A DNA stretch of 54,990 nt from Lindgomyces ingoldianus (taxonomy: Eukaryota > Ascomycota > Dothideomycetes > Pleosporales > Lindgomycetaceae). The DNA lies in the NCBI RefSeq assembly GCF_010093535.1, contig NW_022985177.1, positions 1,082,689 through 1,137,678 of the forward strand, read 5' to 3'. How positions within the stretch are numbered: the stretch's first letter is position 1; every line of letters starts with the position of its first letter. Below the pieces are notes generated by a model that was given only the letters and a program-made list of their open reading frames with translations, had not been told where the DNA came from and ran no database searches. The translations under genes and the position numbers were made by a program. Below are positions 44,700 to 54,990 of the stretch, piece by piece.

Positions 44700-45798
44700 A
44701 CGTACTTTACAGGCGAGTTGCTTACACACCTAAGTTGCTTACTTTTGCTAAGACTCTACTAAACTACTCTTCCTACACTAATGCATTCCCTACAACACTA
44801 CTTAGACGCGCTAAAAAAATGTTAGATACAGCTTACACTCTAAGCTTTTAAATAAAACATAAAACTTTTAAAGAAATATGCTATAGCTATATATAAAGTC
44901 TTATAAAAAATAATAAATAACTATAGCACTAGATAACTTTTATAAGCTAATTCTACAGCTAAATTATAAAAGCTAGAAAATAAAAAAAAGTAGGTAATTA
45001 TTAAAACTATACTTAAGCTATTTGCGTAAGGAATTTCCTTTTAAATAGCATTTATAGCTAATATAGCTAATTCTTTGCGCGCTAAGCGTAATCTAGGCTA
45101 TGTTTACATAAACTAGCCTAGTATGTTTGTAAAGCATTATTTAAAGCTTAAAGTAACATTTAAGTGTAAGTATAACTATAAAAAAGCTTTTTATAAAAGT
45201 TCTAGAGTAATTTAAAGTAAGTTTAGCTTTATAAAGAATATTAAAGCTAAGTATAGTATCTAAGATAATAACACATATAACTTTAGTAAAATAAGGTTTA
45301 TAATTAGCTAAATATCTTTTAACTATACTTATACTTAAAACTTTACTTTAAGCTTTAAATAACACTTTATAAACATACTAGGCTAGTTTATATAAATATA
45401 GCCTAGATTACGCTTAGCGCGCAAAAAATTAGCTATATTAGCTATAAATACTATTTAAGAGGAAATTTCTTGCGCATATAGCTTAAGTATAGTCTTAATA
45501 ATTACCTGCTTTTTTTATTGCCTAGCCTTTATAATTTAGCTGTAGAATTAGCTTATAAAGGTTGTTTAGCGCTATAGTTATTTATTATCTTTTATAGAAC
45601 TTTGTACATAGCTATAGCATATTTTTTTAAAAGTTTTATGTCTTATTTAAAAGCTTAGAGTGTAAGCTATATCTAATATTCTTTTAGCGCGTCTAAGTAG
45701 TGTTGTGGGGAATGCATTAGTGTAGAAAGGGTAGTTTAGTAGGGTCTTAGCAAAAGTAAGCAACTTAGGTGTGTGAGCAACTCGCCTGTGAAGTACGT
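44700..45798. mobile_element. Long-armed palindromic element, copy 4 (nested in copy 3)
   Basis: 1099 bp with TA at 44698-44699 and 45799-45800. Removing it with one TA restores ...GTATATAGCTTAAGTAT of copy 3, the same text as in intact copies. A family member thus inserted into another member. Confidence 0.93.
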
Positions 45799-45936
45799 TA
45801 GCTTAAGTATTGTCTTAATAATTACTTACTTTTTTTTATTACTTAGCTTTTATAAGTTAGCTATAAAATTAGCTTATAAAAGTTATCTAGTGCTATAGTT
45901 ATTTATTATTTTTTAAAAAACTTTATATATAGCTAT

Positions 45937-47516
45937 TGTCGGTTGACCTGGGTTCGATCGAACGAACGTACGCCTAAGGGGCGTACTAAGAGGTAAGCAG
46001 GCAACACAATGTATTAATTCTGGTGACAGCTGCCATCCTAAGTACATTAGGATGGCTAGTTTTATACTAGCCCCCTGCTAAGCCTGCACAGATATTATGT
46101 AAGATAAGCTTACATAATATCTACATAGAGTTAAATTAATATACCTGTAATTAATGTTTAGACACTAGCAACTTTTATTTTTATAAAGTTACTTACTTAT
46201 TTATATGTTAATTTTACTTCTTTTTCTTCTTTTTCTTTTTGCTCTCTCTTCTTCCTCTTCTAGAGTGGACCCTTAATACCTCTTCTATTTATAATATCCT
46301 CTAGCTTCTTAGCCTGCGTACAATTTGCCTTCCCTCTAGGATAGTGCCTGTGCTCTGCGTAGGCAAGCAATAGCTCTTGCCTAATTGCACAGAGGAGGAG
46401 GTTAAAATTGTGCGTTGTCTATTCCTAAAAGTTATTATCTTATAGTGTGTACTCTCTTCTAGCTATCTTGTAACACATGTTAATTAAAATGTATACTGCG
46501 TATAAGCATTATTATAGTTATGTAGAGTTTATATTTATATTAAGATAATTATTTTTTATAAGGTAAAAGTTTACTTCTCTGTGTAGGACTGTTTTTAATA
46601 CATAAGTAACCCTTAACAACTCTTTATATAACCATAGAGGTTCTATAGCTAAGGTGGGGGGTAGGAGGTGTAAGGTGTTAGGGGTGCCCTTTGTGCGGGC
46701 AACTAGAGGGGGTATTAGTGGTAGACTGCCTTTGTGCGAGCAATTAATCTCTAGGGGGGTAAAGGGTGTTAGTTAGTTGCCTTCTATGTAAGCAACTAAT
46801 TAAGGGGGGGGGTGTTAACAAGGCAGGCTGCTAATAAGGAGCCTCCTCTGTGTAGCTACGCACGCAGTAGGTTTCTAATTATGCGGCCTGTATTATCTCC
46901 TCTGCGTAGCTACACACGCAGTAGGCAAGTAGTTGCACAGCCTGTATTAACAGAAGGCTCTAGGGCGCATAAAGGCTTAGTAGTAAGCCCTCTCTATGTA
47001 GCTATGCACGCAGCAGGTTGCTAATCTTGTCTTTGTGCAATTAGTTAATCTAGGGGCGCGCATAAGGCTTGCTTACCCCTCTCTGTGTGGCTATGCACAC
47101 AGTAGATGTAAGCTTCTTTGTACCTTCTCTGCATAGCTACGCACGCAGTAGGTGTAAGCTTCTTGTACAGTAGTAGTTTTATTAATCTTTGCAAATCTGC
47201 CTATTAAAAAGACAGGTTTTCTATAAAGGCTTAAAAAGCCCTCTCTGTGTGGCTACGCACGTAGTAGGTTTAAGCTTTTGTAGTAAAACAGTTTATTAAT
47301 AGACTAATTAGTGTTAGTTAACCTAGGTTTAATTAAACAAACATACGCCTAAGAGGCGTACTAAGAGGTAAGTAGGTAAAGATTTTTTTGTTATTAACTA
47401 CTACCCTTTTTCTTTATACAAAGAAAGAGGACTCTTAAGTACATATAGCTCCTAACGCATAGGCTAGATAGCTAACGTTTCAGGCAACCTAATTTAGCTG
47501 TACTTACGTACAGACA
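45937..47516. mobile_element. 1.58-kb TG...CA element with partial terminal repeats
   Basis: Ends TGTCGG ... CAGACA with 5-bp duplication GCTAT at 45932-45936 and 47517-47521, as for an LTR retroelement. The first ~72 bases (TACGCCTAAGGGGCGTACTA inside) recur directly at 47312-47383, but similarity then stops, so true LTRs are not established. It may be a TRIM-like miniature element or a recombined remnant. The interior has poly-pyrimidine, G-runs and six palindromic words; no protein is recognisable. Confidence 0.65.
46845..47269. repeat. Six interspersed palindromic 27-bp words
   Basis: A word like CTCTGTGTAGCTACGCACGC followed by AGTAGG occurs at about 46845, 46898, 46989, 47078, 47125 and 47240. 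Its core CTGCGTAGCTACGCACGCAG is an imperfect palindrome. Spacing is irregular (about 47-115 bases). Confidence 0.85.
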
Positions 47517-47776
47517 GCTATAGTATATTTTTTTAAAAATTTTATATTTTATTTAAAAGCTTAGAGTATAAGCTATATTTAATATTCTTTTAGCATGTTT
47601 AAGTAGTGTTGTTAGAAATATATTAGTGTAAAAAAAGTAGTTTAGTAAGGTCTTAGTAAAAGTAAGCAACTTAGGTGTGTAAGCAACTTGCTTGTAAAGT
47701 ACGTTAATAGCTAAAGCAGCCTAACGTGTTTATTACTACTATAACTATTATGCTGTGTCTGTACGCAGCAGCAGCG

Positions 47777-48399
47777 TGTTACAATCCTTACTTGTAGTGA
47801 TGCGAGTACGCGGGCCTAAAAGGGGATAGCGGGAGGAAGGGCGCGTCGTCACCAGGTGTACAGTCTGGTTAATGGCGCAGGTAATGCGGAGATGGGATAG
47901 GATAGGCCTGATCGTGGTTTGCCCTTAGACAGCGGTATGAGACACTAGGTTAAACAGTTTGTGTTAAACAGGAGAGAAGGTATATATAGTGTAAGATATA
48001 CAGATAGTATTTAGCTCTCTTATAAAACTAAAATGCTACTTAGTTTATATAGAGAATAAACTAGATTTTAATTACACCCCCCTAAGTTGTCCTTTCCAAC
48101 AGCCTTTATATACTTTAATAATACCTGCAAGTCCTGCTAGCCTAGCCCTGCCTAGTTTTGCAGGACTTACGCTTTCCCTACTAGGGCTGTTACTCTTGGC
48201 ATGCCTAGTCCTGCTACCGCTGCAGGCGTGTTCCTATTAGATAGTACATTCTCTAAGCAGCTAATCTCTAGGATTAGAGCGCAACCTAGTTAGGTTATCT
48301 AGTTCTTTCTATTTAACTATAAACAGGTTCTATTTTTATTTATTTAGAAAGTAAGGCATTTCTTAAAAGTCTCTGTTAGTCTAACTATAAACTATAACA
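47777..48399 (-). mobile_element. 3' LTR of a second chromovirus (family B)
   Basis: 623 bp, TGTTACAATCCTTACTTG to ACTATAACA, related to family A in the middle (TATATATAGTGTAAGATATAC). The adjacent bases at 48400-48425 correspond, on the minus strand, to the polypurine tract of the 19990 element (GACGCTGCTAGAGAGAAAAG). This makes it the 3' LTR of the minus-strand fragment to its right. Confidence 0.8.
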
Positions 48400-49517
48400 C
48401 GTAGGCTTTTCTCTCTAGCAGCGTCTTTACTGCTTTGCTTACACTGTTATAAGTGTTAAAAATTATTTATTACTAGTGTATACCTTTTAATAAAGGCTTT
48501 ACATATGTCTATCTTTTTAAGTTTTAATAATGCCTTATTAGCTAAGCTATGTTTATTAGTTCTATGTTACACTTTAGTTTAAACTGTTTTATTACATAAA
48601 AATATGTTTTTATAGTCTGTACTATTTTTTAAGTTTTTTCTATGTTTTAACTTTATCTTCTAATAACTGTGTAAAGTGTGTTTATAAAGAATGTTACTAT
48701 AATACCTTTATTTCTAATTACGCTTAAGATTACTTAAAAAGAGAAAAAAAAGAAAGTTTAGCGCAAATTATAAAAGGCTTAGAAAAAGAAGAAATAAGTA
48801 CTAAAGTGTTATACTACTACTACTGCCCTTACTTTAAAGGCATAAAAGAAGCTACTACTTAAAGATCTTATTTTAAAAATTAGTTAAAACTTCTTTATAA
48901 TTAAAAAGTAAAGTATTTTAAAAAAGACTTTTTATTACTAGATAAAATTAAAGCACTAAAGGCGGAGGCTAGAGGCCTATTACCTCTCTAGCTAGCTTTG
49001 TTAGGCTTTTAGCCTCCTACATTGCCGCTATCTAATAGCTCTACTAGCATAGTTTTTACTTCTTTTAACTTAGGCAACCTTTTGCCTAGGTAGTTTTATT
49101 TAGATAAAAGGACTAATACTTCTCTAGTAGTTAGTAAGCATTTATTAAGTTCCTAATTAGTTTTTATATATTTTTACTAGTAAGCTATTTTTTTATTTTA
49201 CTAAAAGTTTTTATTTGCTTTTTTTATTGTGTATAATTTATTCTACTTTATATTCTATTTTAATGTCTTTATATTTTACTATAAATAAGAGAATCTGTTT
49301 TAAGGTCTTTTCTAGGCAAAAGATGTAAAACTAGGGATATATTTTTATAATAAAAGAAAATTTTAGCTTATAATTATCTCTTTATATCTATAGCACTTTA
49401 TAAAGGCTAATTTATTTTTCTACTAGCTTTCTAAAGGGTCTAGGTGTTTATAAATGCTTTATGTCTAAATACACATAGTCTCTTAGCTAGATCTTAAGAG
49501 CCTTAGATTAAGTTTTT

Positions 49518-49581
<64 letters not shown>

Positions 49582-51440
49582 TGTTTTAGGCCTTAATTAC
49601 TAACTTTTAGTAAAGTTCTAATAACTAATTTACTCTATTAATAGCTTTAACTAGGTCCTGCAGTTGTGTTCTCTAGAAAGTGTAGCGCAAGTAGTAGCTA
49701 AAATTAGCCTTGTAAGGTGTCTTTCTTATTATTAATAACTTAAAAGTGTTAATAGCTAGCTAGGCTATTAAAAGCTATTTAGCCTAATTTATTTATTTAA
49801 AGAAAATATACTTTTATAAGTATTTTTCTATTTCTATGTTTACTTATTCTATCTGTCTATCTGTCTAAGGGTAGTAAGCTGTAGATAGCTTATAGATAAT
49901 GTTTAAATGCTGTATAGCAGCTTACTAGAAGTAGGTAGTAAACAGCTTATTATAGTTAGAAACTATTACCTCTAGACTACTATAAATACTTAAGACATAT
50001 CTTTTTAATTTATATATTAGTTTTTTAGCTATTATTATTTTTTCTAATGCTTAAAAGTATAAGAACTTAGTAGTTTTATTAATAGTTACTACAATTATAT
50101 TATAAAGCCTTTCTAATCCCAGTTTAAGTAATAAAGGTAGGCCTATAATAAAGTATATAGTTACTATAGTCTAAGGTTGTTTAAAGGCCTTAATTAGTTA
50201 TAAGGCTCTATAGAGTTTATGTCTTTAAACGTTATTTTAATTATAAACATTACACTTATGTAATACCTTTATGTATAAATACTTTAAGCGTAGTATTATT
50301 TAAAGAATAGCTACTTTTAGCTTCTTTTATAAAGTTCTAATTCTAAAGTGCCTAAATATTAAAGCTTTATAATGTTCTTAAGTAAGGTTTTTTTTTAGCC
50401 TTATTATAGTAAATTAGGAGAAGCAATAGTTGTTATAAGTGTAGGCCTATTATACACTAACACGTTTTTTTTTATAAAATAGTGTAAATTTTTTACTATC
50501 TTTCTTATTTTTTTTAAAGTAATCTGCTTTTTAGCTTAGAGTATTAGCTTACTAATTACTTATTCTAGTAATATGTTTTATTATAAAATTAAACTATGCT
50601 AGTTTTATTACCTATTATACATACATTAAGAATCTTTTTTTTTTAGTAAAAAAAGTAACAAAGTTAGTGTAGTTAGTAAACACTTTAAATTATTTTTTAA
50701 TTCTCTAAAGCTGTATTTTCTATGTCTTTAAAGTGTTTACTATAGTTTTTAGTTCTTTATCTAGTATACTGTAGTCTACTTTAAAGGGGGAACACTTAGC
50801 AGAATAATAGGCTACTAGATGCTAACATCTATTCTCTTGTTTTTAGTAGAGCACTGCTTCTTCTGCTTATATAGATGTGTTAGTATTTACCTTAGTTTCT
50901 AACTAAAAGTTGTACATTCTTAAAATTAGTTTACTACTTATTATATATTTACAAGTATTAAATATAGTAGCTATTATAAAACTTTATATAAACTTTAATA
51001 TAGCTCTTTTCTTTACTATAGTATTAGTTAAGAGAAAATTAATTTTTAAGTAGTTCTTAATTATTCTTTTTATATAACTAGATAGTCTAAGAAATCTTCT
51101 AATTTTCTTTACTATAGTAGGCTTAGGCTACTTTAAGACTTTCTAGACTTTTTTTAAGTTAATTTTAATTTCTTTTTTATTTATTATAAATCTTAAGTAT
51201 TTTATTTTTTACACATTAAACTTATACTTAGAGAGTTAAAGATGTAAGCTATACTTTTAAAGTTTATCTAGTACTTGTTTAACTTTAGAAACATAGTCTT
51301 CTTTAGTTTTTTTAGTGTAGACAAGTATATTATCTAGGTATACTAGTATAAAGACATCTAAGTAGGAGTTTAAAGCTGTGTTTATAACTTGCTAGAAAGT
51401 AGTAGAGGCATTAGTTAGCCTAAATAGCATAACTAAGAGT
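48400..51440 (-). pseudogene. Chromovirus pol fragment, RIP-inactivated
   Basis: Minus-strand landmarks: RT catalytic block VYLDNILVY near 51310-51350; RNase H near 50760-50830 (VAYYSAKCSPFKVDYSI); the integrase core motif LSTAYYP.TDRQIE near 49855-49890; a chromodomain near 49130-49260 (KSKWKLLVKWK-like after undoing stops). gag, protease and the first part of RT are missing; at about 51440 the sequence turns into a fragment of opposite strand. Stops throughout. Confidence 0.78.
49518..49582. repeat. (TTTA)n microsatellite, about 16 units
   Basis: A perfect TTTA run inside the integrase-chromodomain interval of the minus chromovirus fragment. Confidence 0.95.
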
Positions 51441-52042
51441 TTATAGAAATTAATATAGCTTACTACTTAGCTAAGTTCTCTCTATTTAAATAAAAGTATA
51501 GTATACTTAATAAAAAACTAAAAGCTATTATTAATGCTTTAAAGGTTTAGAAAACTAAGCTATAAAGAACTAGAAAATATTTTAATGTGTTTATAAACTA
51601 TGCTAAGTTAGTTACTTTTCTAATAACTAAGAAACTATTCCCTATGCATATATAATAGGCTATAGAACTAGCTTAGTTTAACTTTATAATTAAGCATGTT
51701 ACTAGATTAAGTAACTAGTAGGTAGACGCTCTAAGCTAGAGACTAGACTATTTTAAAAAAAATTAAAAAGAACACTAAGAAATTTATAATGTTTAAAGAA
51801 ACTAAAAAAGGCCTAGTATATAATAAACTAGCTTCTAAAAAATTAATTATAACTTTTACTTTAGCTTAATAAAAGTAAAAAAACTTAATCTAAGAATATT
51901 ATAAAGCACTTATATTTAGACACTCTAAAATTAAAACACTATAAAAAAAATAAAAACTATAGTTTTAAAATACTACAACAGTTTATAAATAATCTGTAAA
52001 AGCAAAGCTTGCTTAGAGCAATAGTTAGCGTATTAAGGTAGG
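51441..52042 (+). pseudogene. RNase H-integrase fragment, opposite strand
   Basis: Reads on the + strand as the end of RNase H (LKAIINALKVWKTKL, YAKLVTFLITKKLF, FNFIIKHVTRL, VDALS.RLDYF) and the start of integrase, with stops. It directly adjoins the minus-strand RT at about 51440, so it comes from another insertion or an inversion. Confidence 0.65.
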
Positions 52043-52663
52043 TGTTACAATCTTTACTTGTAGTAATGCGAGTACGCGGGCCTAAGAGGGGTATAGCAAA
52101 AAGAGCGCAGCGTTACCAGGTGTACAGCCTAGCTAATAGCGCAAGGTAGGGTAAAAAGAGCAGTAATAAGATAGGCCTAATTATAGTTTACTTTTAGACA
52201 GCAGTATAAGGCACTAGGTTAAACAGTTCTATTAAATAAAAAAAGGTATATATAGTGTAAGATATACAACTAGTATTATAGCTTTTTAAAAATCTAGAAT
52301 GCTACTTAGTCTATATAAAAAATAAACTAAATATTAATTTTATCTTTTTAAGGTTAATCTTCTTAGGGCCTATGTACTTTAATAGTAGCTGTAAGTCCTG
52401 TTAACTTAGCCCTACTTAGTCTTATAAGAACTACTCCTCTTTTGCTAAAGCTGCTACCCTTAGCATGCCTAGCCTTATAGCCTTTGCAGATGTGTTCCTA
52501 TTAGGTAATACATTCCCCTAGTAGCTAATCCTTAGGGTTAGGATGCAACCTAGTTAGGTTGTCTAGTTCCTTCTATTTAAGCATAAACAGATTCTATCCT
52601 TGTCTGTTTAAAAAGTAGGGCACTTTCTAAAAGTCTTTATTAGTCTAACTATAAACTGTAATA
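52043..52663 (-). mobile_element. Solo LTR, family B
   Basis: 621 bp, TGTTACAATCTTTACTTGTA to CTGTAATA, TSD GTAGG at 52038-52042 and 52664-52668. The duplication shows it inserted by itself and is not the partner of the LTR at 47777. AT-shifted. Confidence 0.88.
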
Positions 52664-53230
52664 GTAGGTTATTTAAGTTAAAAAATAGTTACAGCATAAT
52701 ACTTAGCAAAGTAGTATTAGATAAGTAATAGACATATAACAACAATATTTAACTATAGCATGTAACTAATTATAGCCTATAACTAAGTGTAGCTAATTCT
52801 AATCTCTAACACACTAATATAGCTAATGCTAATCCCTAACACACTAATATAGCTATGAAAAAAAGTAAATAATAGCTAGCTAATTTTTAGCTTTAATTAG
52901 GTTAGTAAAAATTTTTTTTTAAAAACTTAAAGTTTATGTAAATTTAAGATTAGTTATTTAGAAATTAGTTAATTATTAGCTGTAATTAAAAGAACAGGTT
53001 TTAGCTTTAGCTCTTAACGCGTTTCTGCTCTTGCAATAGTCTTCCTTTTTTTTGCGCCTTGTAGTCTCTAGCGTTGCACCTGTTTCTTTCACCGCCTAAT
53101 ACCGCCACGCTACGCCTAATACTGCTACCTAATATTTTTAATTTAATTGTTTTAGCATTAAAGCCCTAGTTGTAGAGCTGCAGCTTGTGTAGTTTGTTGC
53201 CTCTGCAGGAATTTCTTAGAGTGCTGGGGA
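52664..53230. other. AT-rich sequence without genes
   Basis: A short direct repeat lies at about 52790-52856 (AACACACTAATATAGCTA twice). Otherwise nothing recognisable. Confidence 0.5.
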
Positions 53231-53240
53231 GCTCTAGCGC

Positions 53241-53270
53241 TGCCTCTGCCTCTGCCTCTGCCTCTGCCTC
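53241..53270. repeat. (TGCCTC)5 microsatellite
   Basis: Five perfect hexamers in a GC-richer island within AT-rich repeats. Confidence 0.95.
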
Positions 53271-53430
53271 TCTATCGCCGCAAAGATTAATGTAGTACAT
53301 GTAATACCTTAACAAGCTGTTTTGCTTCCACAACCGCTAGTTTAGCTTCTTTAACTGCTGTTTAAATATAATAGACTAATGTCTAGAGTTGTTAGTAAGA
53401 GATTACCTAGTAGTGTTAAGAAATGCATAA

Positions 53431-53560
53431 AGTAAATTGCAGCAAATTGTAGCAAACTACAGCAAATTATAGTAAACTACAGCAAATTACAGCAAACTAC
53501 AGCAAATTGCGGCAAACTATAGCAAATTTTAGCAAACTATAGTAGATTACAGCAGCAGGC
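53431..53560. repeat. 10-bp minisatellite, about 13 units
   Basis: Unit AGCAAAYTRY, alternating AGCAAATTAC and AGCAAACTAC, degrading at both ends. Confidence 0.9.
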
Positions 53561-53699
53561 AGCAATCCCTAGTAGATATTAGTTGTGTTGCAAGTAGCTC
53601 TACATATAGAGAGGGTTCTAGAGGGGTAATGCCTCTAGAAAAAAAGTCTTAAAAAGGGCAGCAATAATTATGCATAAGCTAGTGTTAGCGTAATAGGAA

Positions 53700-54009
53700 A
53701 TTACTAAGCTTTAAGCAGCTAATAAGGCAGCTACATTTAGAAAGGCCTGCGCTTAACAGCTTTAAAGGAGGTTAGGGCGCGCAGTGACAGGAAGAAGGCA
53801 AAGAAGCAGGTGTAAGCTAAAGTAGGTGAGCAGTCCTAAAGGCGCTGCGGACAGCGCAATTAGACTGGGCATAACGCGCAAACGTGTAAGCAAGAAGTAT
53901 AAGTAGTATCTAAATAATATTCTAGGCTGTACTGTACTCTATAGTGCCAGAGCGGGTTGTTATGGGCCATAATAAAGTTTGTTGTGGTGTGGTCTTGGCA
54001 AAAGTGAGT
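53700..54009. repeat. Empty-site copy of the repeat at 844-2113
   Basis: Matches 844-980 followed directly by 1954-2075. At 53887-53888 a single TA stands where the first copy holds a 973-bp palindromic element between two TAs. The right end is cut at about 54009, within the family terminus (GGTCTTGGCAAAAGTGAG). Confidence 0.85.
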
Positions 54010-54015
54010 GTCAGA

Positions 54016-54059
54016 TACCGTATTTTATCAGCTGACGCTCGGCCCCACCTGACGCACAC
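54016..54059 (+). repeat. Fot1/pogo-like terminal repeat motif
   Basis: ACCGTATTTTATCAGCTGACGC-like text is the inverse of the motif at 28283-28327 (CGTCAGGTG words and ATACGGTA end), with the interior presumably to the right. No transposase is readable in the AT-rich sequence that follows. Confidence 0.5.
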
Positions 54060-54443
54060 CCCACCACACACAACTACTCCCCTCATTTTCATAACTACTA
54101 CAGCTATAAGCATGAAATTTTAAATATAAGGAATTATATATATATTAAGCTAAAATATAGTGAAAATTTTTTATATAATAGCTTTAATTTTATAATATAT
54201 AATATATAAATTTTTTACTTAAAAAGCTTTATATTTAAATAAAATAGGTATTAATAATATAAAATATAGATATTTACTTTTTAATACTTTTATTATATGT
54301 ATGTAAAAGTATTTATGTAGGAATTATATTAATATAAAAGCTATTTACTATATAATAATACTTTAAAATATTAGATATTTTTTAAAATATATACAATTAT
54401 ATACGTAACTAAAACCTTATTATTATATAAAAAACTTATTATA
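54060..54443. other. Extremely AT-rich stretch
   Basis: Mostly A/T with TATATATA runs; no gene or repeat unit identified. It ends at the TA before palindromic copy 5. Confidence 0.6.
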
Positions 54444-54990
54444 ACGTACTTCATAGGCGAGTTGCTCACACACCTAAGTCGCTTACTTTTGCCAAGACCC
54501 CACTAAACCACTCTTCCTACACTAATGCATTCCCCACAACACTACTTAAACGCGCTAAAAGAATGTTAGATACAGCTTACGCTCTAAGCTTTTAAATAAG
54601 ACATAAAACTCTTAAAGAAATGTGCTATAGCTATGTGTAGAGTCCTATAAAAGACAATAAATAACTACAGCGCTAGACAACCTTTACAAGCTAATTCTAC
54701 AGCTAAATTACAAAGGCTAGGTAATAAAAAGGAGTAGGTAATTGTTAAGACTATACTTAAGCTATATGCGCGAGGAATTTCCCCTTAGATAGCATTTATA
54801 GCTAATATAGCTAATTCTTTGCGCGCTAAGCGTAATCTAGGCTATGTTCGCATAAACTAGCCTAGTATGTTTGTAAAGTGTTATTTAGAGCTTAAAGTAA
54901 AGTTTTAAGCGTAAGTATAGTTAAGAGATATCTAGCTAATTATAAACTTTATCTTGCTAAACTTGTACATGTTATTATCCTAGATGCTAT
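54444..54990. mobile_element. Long-armed palindromic element, cut by window end
   Basis: Left arm and start of the loop (ACGTACTTCATAGGCGAG onward), TA at 54442-54443. Very similar to copies 2 and 4 and less AT-shifted than copy 1. Confidence 0.88.

Larger units (their letters stand above)
43331..47704. mobile_element. Long-armed palindromic element, copy 3, with three insertions
   Basis: Outer ends at 43331 (ATGTACTTTACAGGC) and 47704 (...AAAGTACGT), with TA at 43329-43330 and 47705-47706. Its own sequence is only about 1.1 kb: 43331-43610, 44203-44699, 45799-45936 and 47517-47704. The rest is a solo LTR (43611-44197), a second palindromic copy (44700-45798) and a TG..CA element (45937-47516), each with its own target duplication. 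Confidence 0.88.

Noticed and set aside
45940..45965. tRNA-like T-arm (GGTTCGATC) suggesting a tRNA or SINE promoter
   Set aside because: No acceptor stem, D-arm or A-box fits upstream; only the B-box-like word is present.
46845..47269. CRISPR-like array of palindromic repeats
   Set aside because: Spacing is irregular, spacers share words with each other, repeats vary, no cas genes, and the context is a fungal transposable element.
47777..52663. A single full-length minus-strand element bounded by the two family B LTRs
   Set aside because: The right LTR has its own GTAGG duplication on both sides, the outer flanks do not match, and the right interior is on the opposite strand.

Overview
The window looks like nuclear DNA of a filamentous ascomycete (Pezizomycotina). 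Evidence: genes with 46-130 bp GT-AG introns, fungal-type secreted and GPI-anchored proteins, and long AT-rich tracts of repeats. The repeats carry many TAG/TAA stops where relatives have Trp or Gln codons, as expected of repeat-induced point mutation (RIP, CpA to TpA). No tRNA, rRNA or CRISPR array was found.

Layout: 1-2.1 kb is AT-rich nested repeats. 2.1-17.8 kb is a gene island: a GH35 beta-galactosidase, an arylsulfotransferase remnant, a broken MFS permease, a GPI-anchored wall protein, a multi-pass membrane protein, a BTB/POZ protein, an MDR oxidoreductase and the stump of an FAD oxidase. 17.8-28.3 kb is a repeat block: an assembly gap (18859-19753), a complete but RIP-killed Ty3/Gypsy chromovirus with both LTRs and a GTGAC target duplication, and a Fot1/pogo-like transposase fragment. 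28.3-39.8 kb is a second island: an ML-domain-like secreted protein, an SGNH esterase with a decayed 3' end, a truncated Rieske/AIF-type reductase pseudogene, a decayed minus-strand gene, a solo LTR and a Cys-repeat protein. 39.8-55 kb is solid repeat: a short LTR element, long-armed palindromic elements inserted at TA, solo LTRs, a small TG..CA element with interspersed palindromes, and fragments of a second chromovirus.

The genes do not form one obvious pathway. Several intact ones act outside the cell (galactosidase, GPI protein, ML-like protein, SGNH esterase). Many losses (sulfotransferase, permease, FAD oxidase, Rieske reductase, minus-strand gene) lie at or near repeat borders, the picture of a two-compartment genome in which the repeat compartment erodes gene islands.

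The most distinctive element is a family of about 1.1 kb palindromes with arms of roughly 480 bp, ends ACGTACTTCACAGG and a TA duplication. It appears at least six times, nested in other elements and in itself. One insertion is proven by an empty copy of its target elsewhere in the window. Exon boundaries, reading frames and repeat boundaries were worked out by eye; no search was run.
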